Both the position numbers and the translations under genes were made by a program. The notes beneath the pieces are model-generated. The model was not told the DNA's origin. It saw nothing but the letters and a program-made list of their open reading frames with translations, and searched no databases. From assembly GCF_002352765.1 (NCBI RefSeq), contig NZ_KZ293963.1:4180559-4244558 (forward strand): a DNA stretch of 64,000 nucleotides, written 5' to 3'. Origin of the DNA: Alteribacter populi (GTDB lineage: Bacteria; Bacillota; Bacilli; Bacillales; Salisediminibacteriaceae). This document shows, piece by piece, positions 24,772-33,803 of the stretch; the first letter of the stretch is position 1, and every line of letters begins with the position of its first letter.

Positions 24772-25239
24772 ATGAATTATTATCCTTATCGACAGCAGTG
24801 GTCTTCAGTTTTAGAATTATTAAATCAGAGTCTACAAGGTGAAAAAATGGTTTGTTCACTAAGCACACAATTATTTCACATTTCAGCAACAGAAGATCTA
24901 GAAGGCAATCCCGAAATGCATGAACATCTTGTTCCGGCTTCTTATCATCGCGTAACAGCAGTCGGTTCTGCTCAACGTTTACAAAATGGTGAATACCATG
25001 ACTCAATAATTAATACGTTGATTTCGTGTGTAAATAGTGGACTTAGAGAAGACCAGGAAGTAATGAAATGGCTACAAATTATGCTAGACAATGCACCGGA
25101 TGGATTTGAATCTTTTATACAAAACATTATTAATTGGCAACAACAAACAGAACAAAGTTTATCTTCTGCTCTACAGCTTATAGGACAAATGGACTATGAT
25201 ATTGAAGATATAAACAATAATGGCATAAATTATTATTAA
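24772..25239 (+). CDS. Hypothetical protein, 155 residues
   Basis: Starts at ATG 24772 (GGGTGA six bases upstream; an in-frame GTG at 24763 is the alternative). The protein opens with NYYPYRQQW, has a helical C-terminal half (INWQQQTEQSLSSALQLIGQM) and ends NGINYY. The aromatic-rich ends recall spore coat-associated proteins, but no family was recognised. Codon use resembles the neighbours. A possible role in the spore is suggested only by nearby small spore genes. Confidence 0.65.
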   Translation: MNYYPYRQQWSSVLELLNQSLQGEKMVCSLSTQLFHISATEDLEGNPEMHEHLVPASYHRVTAVGSAQRLQNGEYHDSIINTLISCVNSGLREDQEVMKWLQIMLDNAPDGFESFIQNIINWQQQTEQSLSSALQLIGQMDYDIEDINNNGINYY

Positions 25240-25348
25240 GGGTTAACAGTTTGGGCATTTAGGAGCAAAACATAAAGCTGAACTATATCATCGTTCAGCT
25301 TTACATAAAATTTCTTTCAATATTAAAAAGAAGAAAGAGTGGCTTTAA

Positions 25349-25528
25349 TTATTGTTCCTTCAAGTTAGATAAAGGAACGTCTTGTTCATTTTGTGGTTGG
25401 TCAAGAGGGTAGATTCTTGCTGTTTCATTATTATCATTCACATTTTGAATATAAATCGGCACTTCATTATAAGTTACATTAGCCATAACGGGTGAAGAAG
25501 CAATTTCATGTGCTCGTTGTTTGTTCAT
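25349..25528 (-). CDS. sspH: Small acid-soluble spore protein, H family
   Basis: 59 residues closely following SspH: MNKQRAHEIASSP, VTYNEVPIYIQNV, ARIYPLDQP and a C-terminal PLSNLKEQ. H-type SASPs are made in the forespore; their exact role is minor compared with alpha/beta SASPs. The ATG at 25528 has AAGGAGG at good spacing and matches the conserved start; an upstream in-frame start at 25558 is not preferred. Expression by a forespore sigma factor is expected from the family, not seen here. Confidence 0.92.
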   Translation of the reverse strand: MNKQRAHEIASSPVMANVTYNEVPIYIQNVNDNNETARIYPLDQPQNEQDVPLSNLKEQ

Positions 25529-25639
25529 TAGAAGGACCTCCTTTTGATTAGTAAACATTTATAGTGTTTACCTCAAACTTCATCAGTATACCAACTATTT
25601 AATATGGTAATCTTGAATCATTTGGCTATCATCACTGAG

Positions 25640-25777
25640 TTATTTTTCACGTAGGTTGAAAAGAAGTTGCTTAATTCTAAAATGGTGAACAATGGTCATT
25701 ATGATGATAATTAAATTTAACACAGTCGACAGAATCGTACTCCCGGTGAGGAGACGGTTTGTGTTATATCGGAACAT
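25640..25777 (-). CDS. Single-span small membrane protein, 45 residues
   Basis: Short frame on the minus strand: MFRYNTNRLLTG, then one hydrophobic segment (about residues 14-30, rich in Ile/Leu) and a basic tail ending NLREK. AAAGGTGTGAT precedes the ATG at 25777. It fills the otherwise empty gap between the CBS protein gene and sspH. Not recognised; small single-span proteins of this type are often regulators or spore proteins. Confidence 0.5.
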   Translation of the reverse strand: MFRYNTNRLLTGSTILSTVLNLIIIIMTIVHHFRIKQLLFNLREK

Positions 25778-25948
25778 ACTAATCACACCTTTTCCCCTTA
25801 TTATGAAACAGTCACTAAAATATATTCTGTACTAACTAATCTCACCTTGAGAGAATCAATATTTTCGATTCAATTCTGCACTGAGGTCTCATCGGGATTA
25901 GCGATCCAAACATCATGTGGTGGATTTTTGCTTTAACCCATTAACGTG

Positions 25949-25988
25949 GTGGGGGTCAGGCACCAAAATGGGCACCAAATCGGTACCA
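25949..25988 (+). repeat. REP-like element (GGGGTCAGGCACC type)
   Basis: GGGGGTCAGGCACCAAAATG followed by GGCACCAAATCGGTACC, a short element common in Bacillus intergenic DNA. A related form, GGGGACAGTCCCCG, is at 56176-56202. Identification is by recognition of the motif only. Confidence 0.55.
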
Positions 25989-26024
25989 TAATAAAAACAA
26001 CCGTTCGGGGTTGAACGGTTGTTT
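25989..26024 (-). terminator. Intrinsic terminator of the CBS-domain gene
   Basis: AAACAACCGTTC (25995-26006) pairs with GAACGGTTGTTT (26013-26024); on the minus strand it continues into TTTTTATTATG. Confidence 0.85.
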
Positions 26025-26030
26025 AAATGG

Positions 26031-26474
26031 TTATTGTGGGTTTTGTTGGTCAAGGTGTGTGTGAATAGAGATATTACTAAGTGCCTGACCTGCTTCGTTT
26101 TTGTAGATATCTTGTGTTGCTAAATCGCCAATTGAAAGCATGCCTACGATCTGGTTGTTATCGACAACAGGCAAGCGTCTGATTTGATTTTGTGCCATGA
26201 GCTGGGCTGCTTGGTGAATATCCATATCGGCGTTGGCGACAGTAAGAGTACCACTCATACACTGTGAGCATGGGGTGTTGGATTGTAAGTTGTGTGCTGT
26301 TGCTCTAAGAGCAAGGTCTCTGTCTGTTATGATTCCTCTAACTTGTCCGTTTTCAACAACTGGAATAGCACCACAATCATTCTGTTCCATTAAAGCAGCA
26401 ACTTCTTGAATACTTTGTGTTGGTGTTACAGATACGACATTTTGACTCATTAAACTTCGAATAGATTGATCCAT
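26031..26474 (-). CDS. CBS-domain pair protein (YhcV-like)
   Basis: 147 residues made only of two CBS motifs (a Bateman module), with IREVAALMEQNDCGAIPVVE-type and AAQLMAQNQIRRLPVVDNN-type repeats and GIITDRDLALRAT. Such proteins bind adenosine nucleotides as energy sensors; no partner domain is fused. The ATG at 26474 has AAGGAGTGG eight bases upstream and matches the conserved MDQSIRSLMSQ start; a longer frame to 26525 is not preferred. Confidence 0.88.
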   Translation of the reverse strand: MDQSIRSLMSQNVVSVTPTQSIQEVAALMEQNDCGAIPVVENGQVRGIITDRDLALRATAHNLQSNTPCSQCMSGTLTVANADMDIHQAAQLMAQNQIRRLPVVDNNQIVGMLSIGDLATQDIYKNEAGQALSNISIHTHLDQQNPQ

Positions 26475-26568
26475 GTATTTTTCCACTCCTTTACTATTTA
26501 GAATGTGACAAAGGAGTGAAAACATGCATGGAGTATAAATGGAATTTTGTACATCATGTTTGCTGACA

Positions 26569-27894
26569 TTAATGCTCGATTCTATTCGTTAACTGTTCAA
26601 TTGCAAACTCTACCATGGACTGATACAGACTTAAAATCGATTGTCCGTAGGTTGTTCCAGGTACAGCCCATTTTCCGTTTAATCCGACCCAAGTTGTTGC
26701 ACTACCCCTTTCAACCAAGCCAAAACGGGGATCGACTAATGGGTATCCTTCTGGTATTGGATGTGTGGAAGCATAAGCATATAAATGCTGTATATGGGCA
26801 TGAACCCCCTCTTCTGGTGTTTCAAAGCTAGCCCCTGGGTTTTCAGGATCTGTGGCACCAATTCCAGCGAAGTTATTTTGTTTTTCTTTTACGATTCCGG
26901 TAAATCTGAAATAATCTGTCTCGTGTAATGCTTGAGCAAACGCGATATCGCTGCTTATGCCATATGCTGTTCCATATTGAATGTAGAATTGACCTAATGA
27001 TGGTGCTTCTGGATTAATCGTTCTTACAAATTGATTTAAATACGCGGCGGATAGGTGAATGTCTCCTAATATTGGTTCCCCTTCCTCGTTATCCTCGATT
27101 TGCTCAGTTAAAATATAGGCATCTGTGATTCCTACATCTTTTACGACCTGTAAGTGTTTTTCTGCATTCTCTTGATTTTTAAAGGCACCTGATTGAACGC
27201 GATACATCGTTTCTTCATTTATTTCTACAGAGAAAACAAAGGATAGAATACCATTATTTTGTAAAAAATCAACTCTCTTATTCGCATTTTCTCTATTACT
27301 AAAGGCGCCTGCAATGATTTTGTGGATTTGATCATTTTGCTTTTTAACTGTAAGCGACAATGCATTAGCCATACCATCAGCAATGGTCTTTGCCACATCA
27401 GTAATAAAATGGTGATTCTGAAGCAGCTGTAAATCCTGATCGTTATCAACAAATAGTCCCTCTAGAAGAGAGGCTGACATTTCTGTTTCTCGCAAAACGT
27501 GAAAGTTAGCATTTTTCTTTCCCTGATCGTTAACAACTGTTTTTTTACTAATACCATCCATTATATGATCGTGAAGTTTAGAACGAATCTGTATCGTTTG
27601 TTCAGGAACGGTACCGTTATAAATATAACTTTCAAAGCCAGTACCACCACCGATATTATTATGAATAGAACAAAAATAATCAGCTTGATTGCTATTTGCT
27701 ATTCTTGTTCTTTCACTTAAGCTTACTGTTGTATCTGTCGTTCTTGTCATGATAACGTCTGTTAAATAGTTTGCTTTTAAATAATCTCGTACCAGAATCC
27801 CGATAGTTAGTGCGATATCTTTTTCTTTAAATCCTTGGTATGTTGCACCTGAATCAGTACCACCATGGCCTGGATCAATGACGATCATTGTCAT
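26569..27894 (-). CDS. Bifunctional cell wall hydrolase: amidase_3, two SPOR repeats, glucosaminidase
   Basis: 441 residues. An N-terminal N-acetylmuramoyl-L-alanine amidase (about 1-175) starts IVIDPGHGGTDSGA and has SIHNN and NFHVLRE, close to CwlC. Two SPOR repeats follow (about 190-265: HKIIAGAFSNRENANKR and YRVQSGAFKNQENAEKH), then a glucosaminidase domain (about 285-430) with catalytic Glu in AQALHETDYF. There is no signal peptide. CwlC has the same N-terminal plan without the glucosaminidase and lyses the mother cell late in sporulation; a similar role is inferred. GGGGGTGA precedes the ATG. Divergent from aprX. Confidence 0.9.
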   Translation of the reverse strand: MTMIVIDPGHGGTDSGATYQGFKEKDIALTIGILVRDYLKANYLTDVIMTRTTDTTVSLSERTRIANSNQADYFCSIHNNIGGGTGFESYIYNGTVPEQTIQIRSKLHDHIMDGISKKTVVNDQGKKNANFHVLRETEMSASLLEGLFVDNDQDLQLLQNHHFITDVAKTIADGMANALSLTVKKQNDQIHKIIAGAFSNRENANKRVDFLQNNGILSFVFSVEINEETMYRVQSGAFKNQENAEKHLQVVKDVGITDAYILTEQIEDNEEGEPILGDIHLSAAYLNQFVRTINPEAPSLGQFYIQYGTAYGISSDIAFAQALHETDYFRFTGIVKEKQNNFAGIGATDPENPGASFETPEEGVHAHIQHLYAYASTHPIPEGYPLVDPRFGLVERGSATTWVGLNGKWAVPGTTYGQSILSLYQSMVEFAIEQLTNRIEH

Positions 27895-28075
27895 GTTTTC
27901 ACCCCCTACTAAAACAGTATGAAAAATATAGAAAAATGTTTTTGCTTATATCCTTTTAAAAATAAATTGGATTTTTTCTTTTTAAAGTAGGTACTACTTC
28001 TTGGCGATACGCCGTTACTAGTATTCTTCCATTTTCATAGTTTATTAAAGAAACTAGAGGAAAGGAAGAATCTTG

Positions 28076-29401
28076 ATGTTTAACTACAAAATGATCAAGC
28101 TGCTGCGTTCAAGAGATAAAAAGTTAGACTACCCTTTACGACAAAGGGCATTGCAACTTCATAAACCTTTTAAGTGGATGCCTTGCTTTTTTCACAGCAT
28201 GTATGAAAGATTTATCAATAAGACGAAAAAGCTGTCTGTCATTATAGAGTATGACCAAGGACAGTGTGAAAAAGGTATTCACGAAACAGGGACAATCTTA
28301 AACGGGCATATGAGATGCAAAATGAGAAAAAGATTTTTAAGAGTATCTTGCTGCAGTGCAGAGGTGACTCCGGTGGCATTAGAAGATATGCTATCAAAGT
28401 GTTCACACATTAAGAAAGTGCATCTGAACCGAGAGGTCAAAGCATTGCTCGACACAGCGGTTCCTGCTTCCAATGCACAAAACATTACGAGAAATGATAC
28501 CGTGCTAACAGGGAGTGGTGTTACTACAGCTGTTATTGACACGGGGATTTATCCTCATGAAGATTTATCTGGAAGAATTGTAGGGTTTGCAGATTTTATT
28601 AATGATAGGACGGAACCATATGATGATAACGGTCATGGAACCCATTGTGCAGGGGACGTTGCTGGAAATGGTTCTGCATCTGATGGACAATACAAGGGTC
28701 CGGCCCCTGAGGGGAATGTAATCGGGGTAAAGGTATTAGATAAAATGGGAGCCGGCTCGTTGGAAACTGTGATGGAAGGCGTAGAATGGTGTATAGAACA
28801 CAACGAACAAAACCCTGAGCATCCTATTGATATTATTAATATGTCTCTAGGAAGTACTGCTCAAAGGTATGAAAATGAAGAAGATGACCCGATGGTGAAA
28901 ATCGTAAACGAAGCTTGGGATCATGGGATTGTTGTTTGTGTGGCTGCTGGAAATGAAGGACCCGAATCTCAAACGATCGCGAGTCCCGGTGTTAGTGAAA
29001 AAATTATCACGGTTGGTGCTCTTGATGATCAAAATACAGTACCTAGAGATGGTGATGACGTTGCAAGCTTTTCCAGCCGTGGCCCGACCATTTATGGAAA
29101 GACAAAGCCGGACATCTTAGCTCCAGGTGTCGATATTGTTTCATTACGCTCACCAAACTCTTATCTTGATAAGATGCAAAAACAAAGCAGAGTAAGTGAT
29201 GATTATATCTCCTTGTCCGGCACCTCAATGGCTACCCCAATTTGCGCTGGAATTGTTGCATTATATCTTCAGCACAATTCCGAAGCTACACCTCAACAAA
29301 TCAAAGATGCGTTACGTGACGGAGCCGATTTATGGAGAGACAGAGATCCGAATGTTTATGGAGCAGGGTATATCAATGCAGAAAACTCAATAGAAGAATG
29401 A
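28076..29401 (+). CDS. aprX: Intracellular subtilisin-like serine protease AprX
   Basis: 442 residues, the same length as B. subtilis AprX, with no signal peptide. The long N-terminal region (KLDYPLRQRALQLHKPFKWMPC, CCSAEVTPVALEDMLS) is AprX-specific. Catalytic triad: D155 (VIDTGIYP), H187 (DNGHGTHCAG) and Ser in LSGTSMATP near residue 385; oxyanion Asn in AAGNEGP. The ATG at 28076 follows GGAAAGGAAG. AprX appears in stationary phase. A terminator follows. Confidence 0.93.
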   Translation: MFNYKMIKLLRSRDKKLDYPLRQRALQLHKPFKWMPCFFHSMYERFINKTKKLSVIIEYDQGQCEKGIHETGTILNGHMRCKMRKRFLRVSCCSAEVTPVALEDMLSKCSHIKKVHLNREVKALLDTAVPASNAQNITRNDTVLTGSGVTTAVIDTGIYPHEDLSGRIVGFADFINDRTEPYDDNGHGTHCAGDVAGNGSASDGQYKGPAPEGNVIGVKVLDKMGAGSLETVMEGVEWCIEHNEQNPEHPIDIINMSLGSTAQRYENEEDDPMVKIVNEAWDHGIVVCVAAGNEGPESQTIASPGVSEKIITVGALDDQNTVPRDGDDVASFSSRGPTIYGKTKPDILAPGVDIVSLRSPNSYLDKMQKQSRVSDDYISLSGTSMATPICAGIVALYLQHNSEATPQQIKDALRDGADLWRDRDPNVYGAGYINAENSIEE

Positions 29402-29404
29402 TTT

Positions 29405-29432
29405 AACCTCCAGTTTTTACTGGAGGTTTTCT
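29405..29432 (+). terminator. Intrinsic terminator of aprX
   Basis: AACCTCCAGT (29405-29414) pairs with ACTGGAGGTT (29419-29428), followed by TTCT. Confidence 0.8.
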
Positions 29433-29471
29433 AATCTGGATAAAAAGGACGTCATGCTTGGGCAAAATAGA

Positions 29472-29792
29472 CTAAAGAACGTTCAACTTTTTAAGCTTTT
29501 TGTAATAGCAAAAACCGAGGAAATAAGCGAGTACATATGAAGCGAACGTCCAATAAATATTCCACCCGTTTCTATATTTAACTCTGCCTGCTCCTACAAA
29601 TGACAGTTCAAAAAGTGTCATAAGCAAACTAAAAAGAACGATGAGTAAACTCGGTCTTTTATTTCTTTGCAGGTAATAAGTGAAGTAGCCTGCTGATACT
29701 GGATAGGCGCCTAAGTCAACAGGTAAAGAGGATATCAGTTCAGTTTTATACGAAGGGCGACTTCGCCAGAACTTCGCTTGACCTAAAATATC
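29472..29792 (-). pseudogene. 5'-truncated gene for a CBO0543-family membrane protein
   Basis: The minus strand is open from 29792 to a TAG at 29472, but no start codon with a ribosome binding site is present. The product (AKFWRSRPSYKTELISS, LPVDLGAYPVSAGYFTYYLQ, YRNGWNIYWTFASYVLAYFLG) fits the C-terminal two thirds of CBO0543-family membrane proteins, common in sporeformers. About 60 N-terminal residues are missing. The break coincides with the start of the divergent kinase gene, suggesting one deletion took the 5' ends of both. Confidence 0.6.
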
Positions 29793-29794
29793 TT

Positions 29795-30760
29795 ATGAGT
29801 GCTGCTGCAGTTTTAGTTGTCATTGTTCTATGGCCAGAACGAGGGATCGATCCAAATCCATATACCTTACTTGTTTTTTCTTTTTTTGCTGGAAAAGCTG
29901 CTTATCGATTAGATTGGCGGCAGGTAATGTTCGTTGGTGCCATTCTTTTATTTGGTGCGCTTGGCCCGACATTTGCCGGTTATCCAATTTTTCCACCAGT
30001 TTTTATCATTTTATATTCAGTCATGCTAGCCATTGCGCTAGTCGTTTTTCGAAAGGTGTCAGAGGATCTGGAAGAAGGATTGGAGAGGAATGAAGCGTTG
30101 CTTAGTGAATATCGTAAAATGAAGCGGCGCATTGCATCGGGGGAAAAACAGGCAAGGCAGGAGGAACGCACCCAAATTGCCAGAGATATTCATGATTCAG
30201 TCGGTCATAAATTAACCGCCCTTTTAATGCAGTTGGAAGTTTACCGGATGCAAGCGGGGGATGAAAAAGATGAAAGACTGCAAGAATTGAAAAAACTTGC
30301 CAAGGATAGTCTTGAGGAAACGAGAAGTGCAGTGAAAACGTTGAAACAAGATGAAGTAACCGGTGTATCTGCAATTATTGCCCTCATTCGTAAACTTGAA
30401 GCAGAGAGCTTTATCCGAATTCAGTTTTCTGTGAAGCATGGTGCTTTTTCTGCTCACCTTGGCAATGAGCAGGCGATCGCTGTATACCGGGTTGTACAAG
30501 AGGCGTTAACTAATTTAATGCGACACAGCCAAGTGAGAGAAGCAGAGATTGTTTTTGAAGCCCCGGCAGGAGGAGTGTTCCGTTTTGAGGTTTCAAACCC
30601 ATTGACAGAAGAAATTTCATTTCGAGAAGGGTTCGGGGTGGCTTCCATGCGAGAACGGATTGAACAGGCAGGTGGTCATTACGAAGTGACTCAATTTGAC
30701 GGTAGATTTACCGTTCGAGGAACGCTGCCATTACTTAATGAGGAGAGGGTGCAAGAATGA
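29795..30760 (+). CDS. NarL-type sensor histidine kinase, probably N-terminally truncated
   Basis: 321 residues as read: three membrane segments (about 2-14, 42-60, 66-85), HisKA_3 dimerisation domain with phosphoacceptor H133 in ARDIHDSVGHKL, and HATPase (VVQEALTNLMRHS, GFGVASMRERIEQAGG). Relatives such as YxjM and YvfT usually have more membrane segments in front. The ATG at 29795 has no ribosome binding site and abuts a truncated divergent gene, so the 5' end seems lost; it may be inactive or poorly expressed. It overlaps the response regulator by 4 bases. Confidence 0.75.
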   Translation: MSAAAVLVVIVLWPERGIDPNPYTLLVFSFFAGKAAYRLDWRQVMFVGAILLFGALGPTFAGYPIFPPVFIILYSVMLAIALVVFRKVSEDLEEGLERNEALLSEYRKMKRRIASGEKQARQEERTQIARDIHDSVGHKLTALLMQLEVYRMQAGDEKDERLQELKKLAKDSLEETRSAVKTLKQDEVTGVSAIIALIRKLEAESFIRIQFSVKHGAFSAHLGNEQAIAVYRVVQEALTNLMRHSQVREAEIVFEAPAGGVFRFEVSNPLTEEISFREGFGVASMRERIEQAGGHYEVTQFDGRFTVRGTLPLLNEERVQE

Positions 30761-31389
30761 TTCGAATATTGTTAGCAGAAGATCAGGGGATGGTTCGCCA
30801 AGGTTTAAAAATGATGATCGAAACAGATGAGGAAATGCGCGTCACAGGAGAGGCAAGCAATGGAAAAGAAGCAGTGTCACTGTGTGAATCTCACCACTTT
30901 GACATTGTTGTGCTAGATATTCGAATGCCTGTCATGGATGGCTTAGAAGCTGCGCGTATTATTCACTCACGTTGGCCAAGCAGGAAAATTCTCATGTTAA
31001 CAACGTTTAACGATGATCAATATGCACTTGAAGCATTGAAGAGCGGAGCGAGAGGATATATGCTCAAAGATGCAGAACCACAGGAATTAATCCGGGCGAT
31101 TAGAAGCTGTTTGTCTGGAGGAATCACTTTACAGGATCATGTTGCAGCGAAGGTGATGCCGAAGCTGATCAAACACACAAAAAATGAAGAAATTGATCCG
31201 TCAATTACACCTCGTGAACTGGACATTATCCGTCGAATTGGTGAAGGTCGCAGTAATAAGGAAATTTCTGATGAACTTGGATTGTCGGTAGGTACGGTAA
31301 AAAATCATATTAGCTTAATCTTAGATAAATTAGCACTACGTGACCGAACACAATTGGCTATTTATGCGATTAGACACAACATTGTATAA
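30757..31389 (+). CDS. LuxR/NarL-family response regulator
   Basis: 210 residues: receiver domain with phosphorylated D54 (VVLDIRMPVMDG) and conserved Lys in YMLKDAEP, then a C-terminal GerE-type helix-turn-helix (ITPRELDIIRRIGEGRSNKEISDELGLSVGTVKNHISLILDKL). ATG at 30757 overlaps the kinase stop (translational coupling, GAGGAGAGG upstream). It resembles YxjL/YvfU, which control neighbouring ABC-2 exporter genes, and the exporter operon at 31583-34910 is the probable target. Confidence 0.93.
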   Translation: MIRILLAEDQGMVRQGLKMMIETDEEMRVTGEASNGKEAVSLCESHHFDIVVLDIRMPVMDGLEAARIIHSRWPSRKILMLTTFNDDQYALEALKSGARGYMLKDAEPQELIRAIRSCLSGGITLQDHVAAKVMPKLIKHTKNEEIDPSITPRELDIIRRIGEGRSNKEISDELGLSVGTVKNHISLILDKLALRDRTQLAIYAIRHNIV

Positions 31390-31582
31390 AAAAGTGACTC
31401 AAGTCATGGTGAAAATCATATTTAGTGACGGAAGACAGTGGGAGCACTGTCTTTTTGTATATATACTTTGAAGTACACACGAAGGAATGGAACATAAAAC
31501 AATGCAATCTGCAAAGCATATTTGACTTATTAGCCGTGTTCGTTTTGGGACAGAGGTAAAATTTAAAGAGGAGGCATGCTAC

Positions 31583-32515
31583 ATGCTGGAAACGAAAGAT
31601 TTGCAAAAGGTGTTTAAAGGAAAAACAGCTGTTGATGGTATTAATTTATACATCGATAAAGGTGAGTCAGTTGGTTTGCTTGGACCAAATGGTGCTGGGA
31701 AGTCATCGACGATATCAATGATCTCTTCGCTTATTAAACCAACATCAGGTGATGTCATGTTGCATGGAAAAAGTGTGGTGAAGGACCCGAGAAGGATTCG
31801 TCACGTACTCGGAATCGTCCCGCAGGAAATTGCACTTTATCAAGAGTTGACGGCCTATGAAAACCTGAAGTTTTTTGGAAGAATTTACGGCCTTAAGGGA
31901 AAGAAGCTTGAAGAAGAAATGCAATCAGTATTGAAAATGGTCGGATTAGAGAGTCGTCAAAAGGAAGTCGTCAAAACGTATTCTGGAGGAATGCAGCGCA
32001 GAATTAATATGGCAGCTGCGATGCTGCATGAACCAGAAGTTCTCATCATGGATGAACCGACAGTAGGTGTTGATCCACAGTCACGTACGCATATTCTCGA
32101 GACGGTACGCGAATTAAACCGGGAGAATGGTTTGACAGTTTTGTACACGAGTCATTATATGGAGGAAGTTGAACGTCTTTGCGACAGAGTGTACATCATG
32201 GATCATGGCCGGATTATTGCTTCAGGAACTAAAGATGAGCTCAAGAACATTTTATCTGGTGAAGAAACGGTTTGGATCGAGTTAGACCGTCCTCATCCAG
32301 CCCTTGTCACGGAATTACAATCACTTGAAGGTATCCAGAAAGCAACAGAAACAGAAAAAGGGTTAAAGTTAATTGTTCCTAAAGGAAGCAGGCTACTTGG
32401 GAAGGTGTTTCAGGCAGCTGAGCGTCATGATGCACAAATAGTAAATGTCAATGTCCAATCGCCAACCTTGGAAGATGTGTTCTTACACTTAACCGGTCGT
32501 ACATTAAGGGATTAG
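31583..32515 (+). CDS. ABC-2 exporter ATP-binding protein
   Basis: 310 residues. Walker A GPNGAGKSS, Q-loop GIVPQEIALYQ, signature YSGGMQRRI, Walker B VLIMDEPTVGVD, H-loop TSHYMEE, then the roughly 90-residue C-terminal extension common in drug/antibiotic exporters (DrrA/YvfR-like). Strong AGAGGAGG site before the ATG at 31583. First of three co-transcribed genes; ATPase partner for the two permeases. The adjacent two-component system is its likely regulator. Substrate unknown. Confidence 0.92.
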   Translation: MLETKDLQKVFKGKTAVDGINLYIDKGESVGLLGPNGAGKSSTISMISSLIKPTSGDVMLHGKSVVKDPRRIRHVLGIVPQEIALYQELTAYENLKFFGRIYGLKGKKLEEEMQSVLKMVGLESRQKEVVKTYSGGMQRRINMAAAMLHEPEVLIMDEPTVGVDPQSRTHILETVRELNRENGLTVLYTSHYMEEVERLCDRVYIMDHGRIIASGTKDELKNILSGEETVWIELDRPHPALVTELQSLEGIQKATETEKGLKLIVPKGSRLLGKVFQAAERHDAQIVNVNVQSPTLEDVFLHLTGRTLRD

Positions 32516-32529
32516 GGAGGTGAAAGCCG

Positions 32530-33801
32530 GTGGGTACATTTATCAAGAAGGATATCCTCGTTCTAGTTCGAGATCGAGCAGAATTAATCGTTCTCCTGTT
32601 AATGCCATTTATTTTAATCGCAATCTTAGGATTTGCATTAAGGGGGGTAATGGAAGGAGAAACCGAAGCGCTAGATATGCAGGTTGCTATTGTACAGGAA
32701 GATCATGAGCAGCAAGGGATAAGTCAATTCACAAACGAGTTAGAAGAACGTAATTTTCCGGAAGAAGCAGCTGCTGAAATGCAAATTACGGCAGAGGCAA
32801 TCAGCCCTTATTCAATGTTGAAAGACACGTTAAGCAGTAAAGAAATTAGCAGTATGGTTGAAACTGTCGATATGGATGCTACTGCAGCAGAACAGGCATT
32901 GGAAAAACAAGAAGTTGATGCTATTTTGACAATACCGGAAAACTTTACGTACGACTCCTTGCAACGGCTTCTTTTAGATGAAGGAGAAGGCAGTGAACTT
33001 CAAATGACCTTCGATGAGCATGCATCACTTCAGGCGAGCGTGTTTCACGATATTGTCGACGGGTTTGTTCGGACATTTAATTTTGAAACAGCCATTTCAA
33101 TGTCATTAGGAGACGGTGCTTATCAAATGAATGGGGAAGTACAAGGACTTGGTGGTATAGAAACGGTCTCTAAAAGCGATCCTATCAGTTCTATTCAGTA
33201 CTATACAATAGGGATGGCGGTGATGTTTGTCCTCTTTGTAGCAGGGACGATTTCTGGAAAAGCTTTTGTAGAAAAACAGCAGCACGTGTTTAATCGCATT
33301 TTACTATCTGGAAAACATCCTTTCATTTATTTAGGGGGAAAAGTCGTTTCGGCAGCATTCATTTCTTTTGCTCAATTTGTTATTTTATTTAGCTTATCAA
33401 CACTCATATTTCGAACATTTTCTGGAGAAACACTGGAATTTTGGCTAGGGATGGCCCTTATATCGATAGTGTTATCACTCTGTGTCGGTGGACTTGCAGC
33501 AATGCTTACAGCTCTCTCTCTACGGTTCAATAGTGTAGCTATCTCATCTGTTTTTTCTACTGGGATTGTATCGATCTTCGCATTTGCCGGAGGAAGTTTC
33601 TTTCCGACTTCTGGGTTACCTGAGATCATTGAAACAATTGGAAATTGGACGCCAAATGGTGCCGCTTTATCTGCATACATTCAATGGCTACAAGGATTTG
33701 GGATCGATGTGTTAATTACACCATTGAGTCGAATAGCCGGAATGGCCATCTTATTATTGGTGCTTAGTGTCTTCATTTTTCCAAAAAGGAGGTCTGTCTG
33801 A
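32530..33801 (+). CDS. ABC-2 family permease, first subunit
   Basis: 423 residues with the ABC2 membrane plan: one N-terminal segment (about 22-42), a large extracytoplasmic domain of about 180 residues (ALDMQVAIVQEDHE...), then five to six segments from about residue 228. GTG start at 32530 with GGAGGTGA seven bases upstream. It follows the ATPase by 14 bases and precedes a shorter permease by 2, giving a heterodimeric exporter. Confidence 0.88.
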   Translation: MGTFIKKDILVLVRDRAELIVLLLMPFILIAILGFALRGVMEGETEALDMQVAIVQEDHEQQGISQFTNELEERNFPEEAAAEMQITAEAISPYSMLKDTLSSKEISSMVETVDMDATAAEQALEKQEVDAILTIPENFTYDSLQRLLLDEGEGSELQMTFDEHASLQASVFHDIVDGFVRTFNFETAISMSLGDGAYQMNGEVQGLGGIETVSKSDPISSIQYYTIGMAVMFVLFVAGTISGKAFVEKQQHVFNRILLSGKHPFIYLGGKVVSAAFISFAQFVILFSLSTLIFRTFSGETLEFWLGMALISIVLSLCVGGLAAMLTALSLRFNSVAISSVFSTGIVSIFAFAGGSFFPTSGLPEIIETIGNWTPNGAALSAYIQWLQGFGIDVLITPLSRIAGMAILLLVLSVFIFPKRRSV

Positions 33802-33803
33802 TT

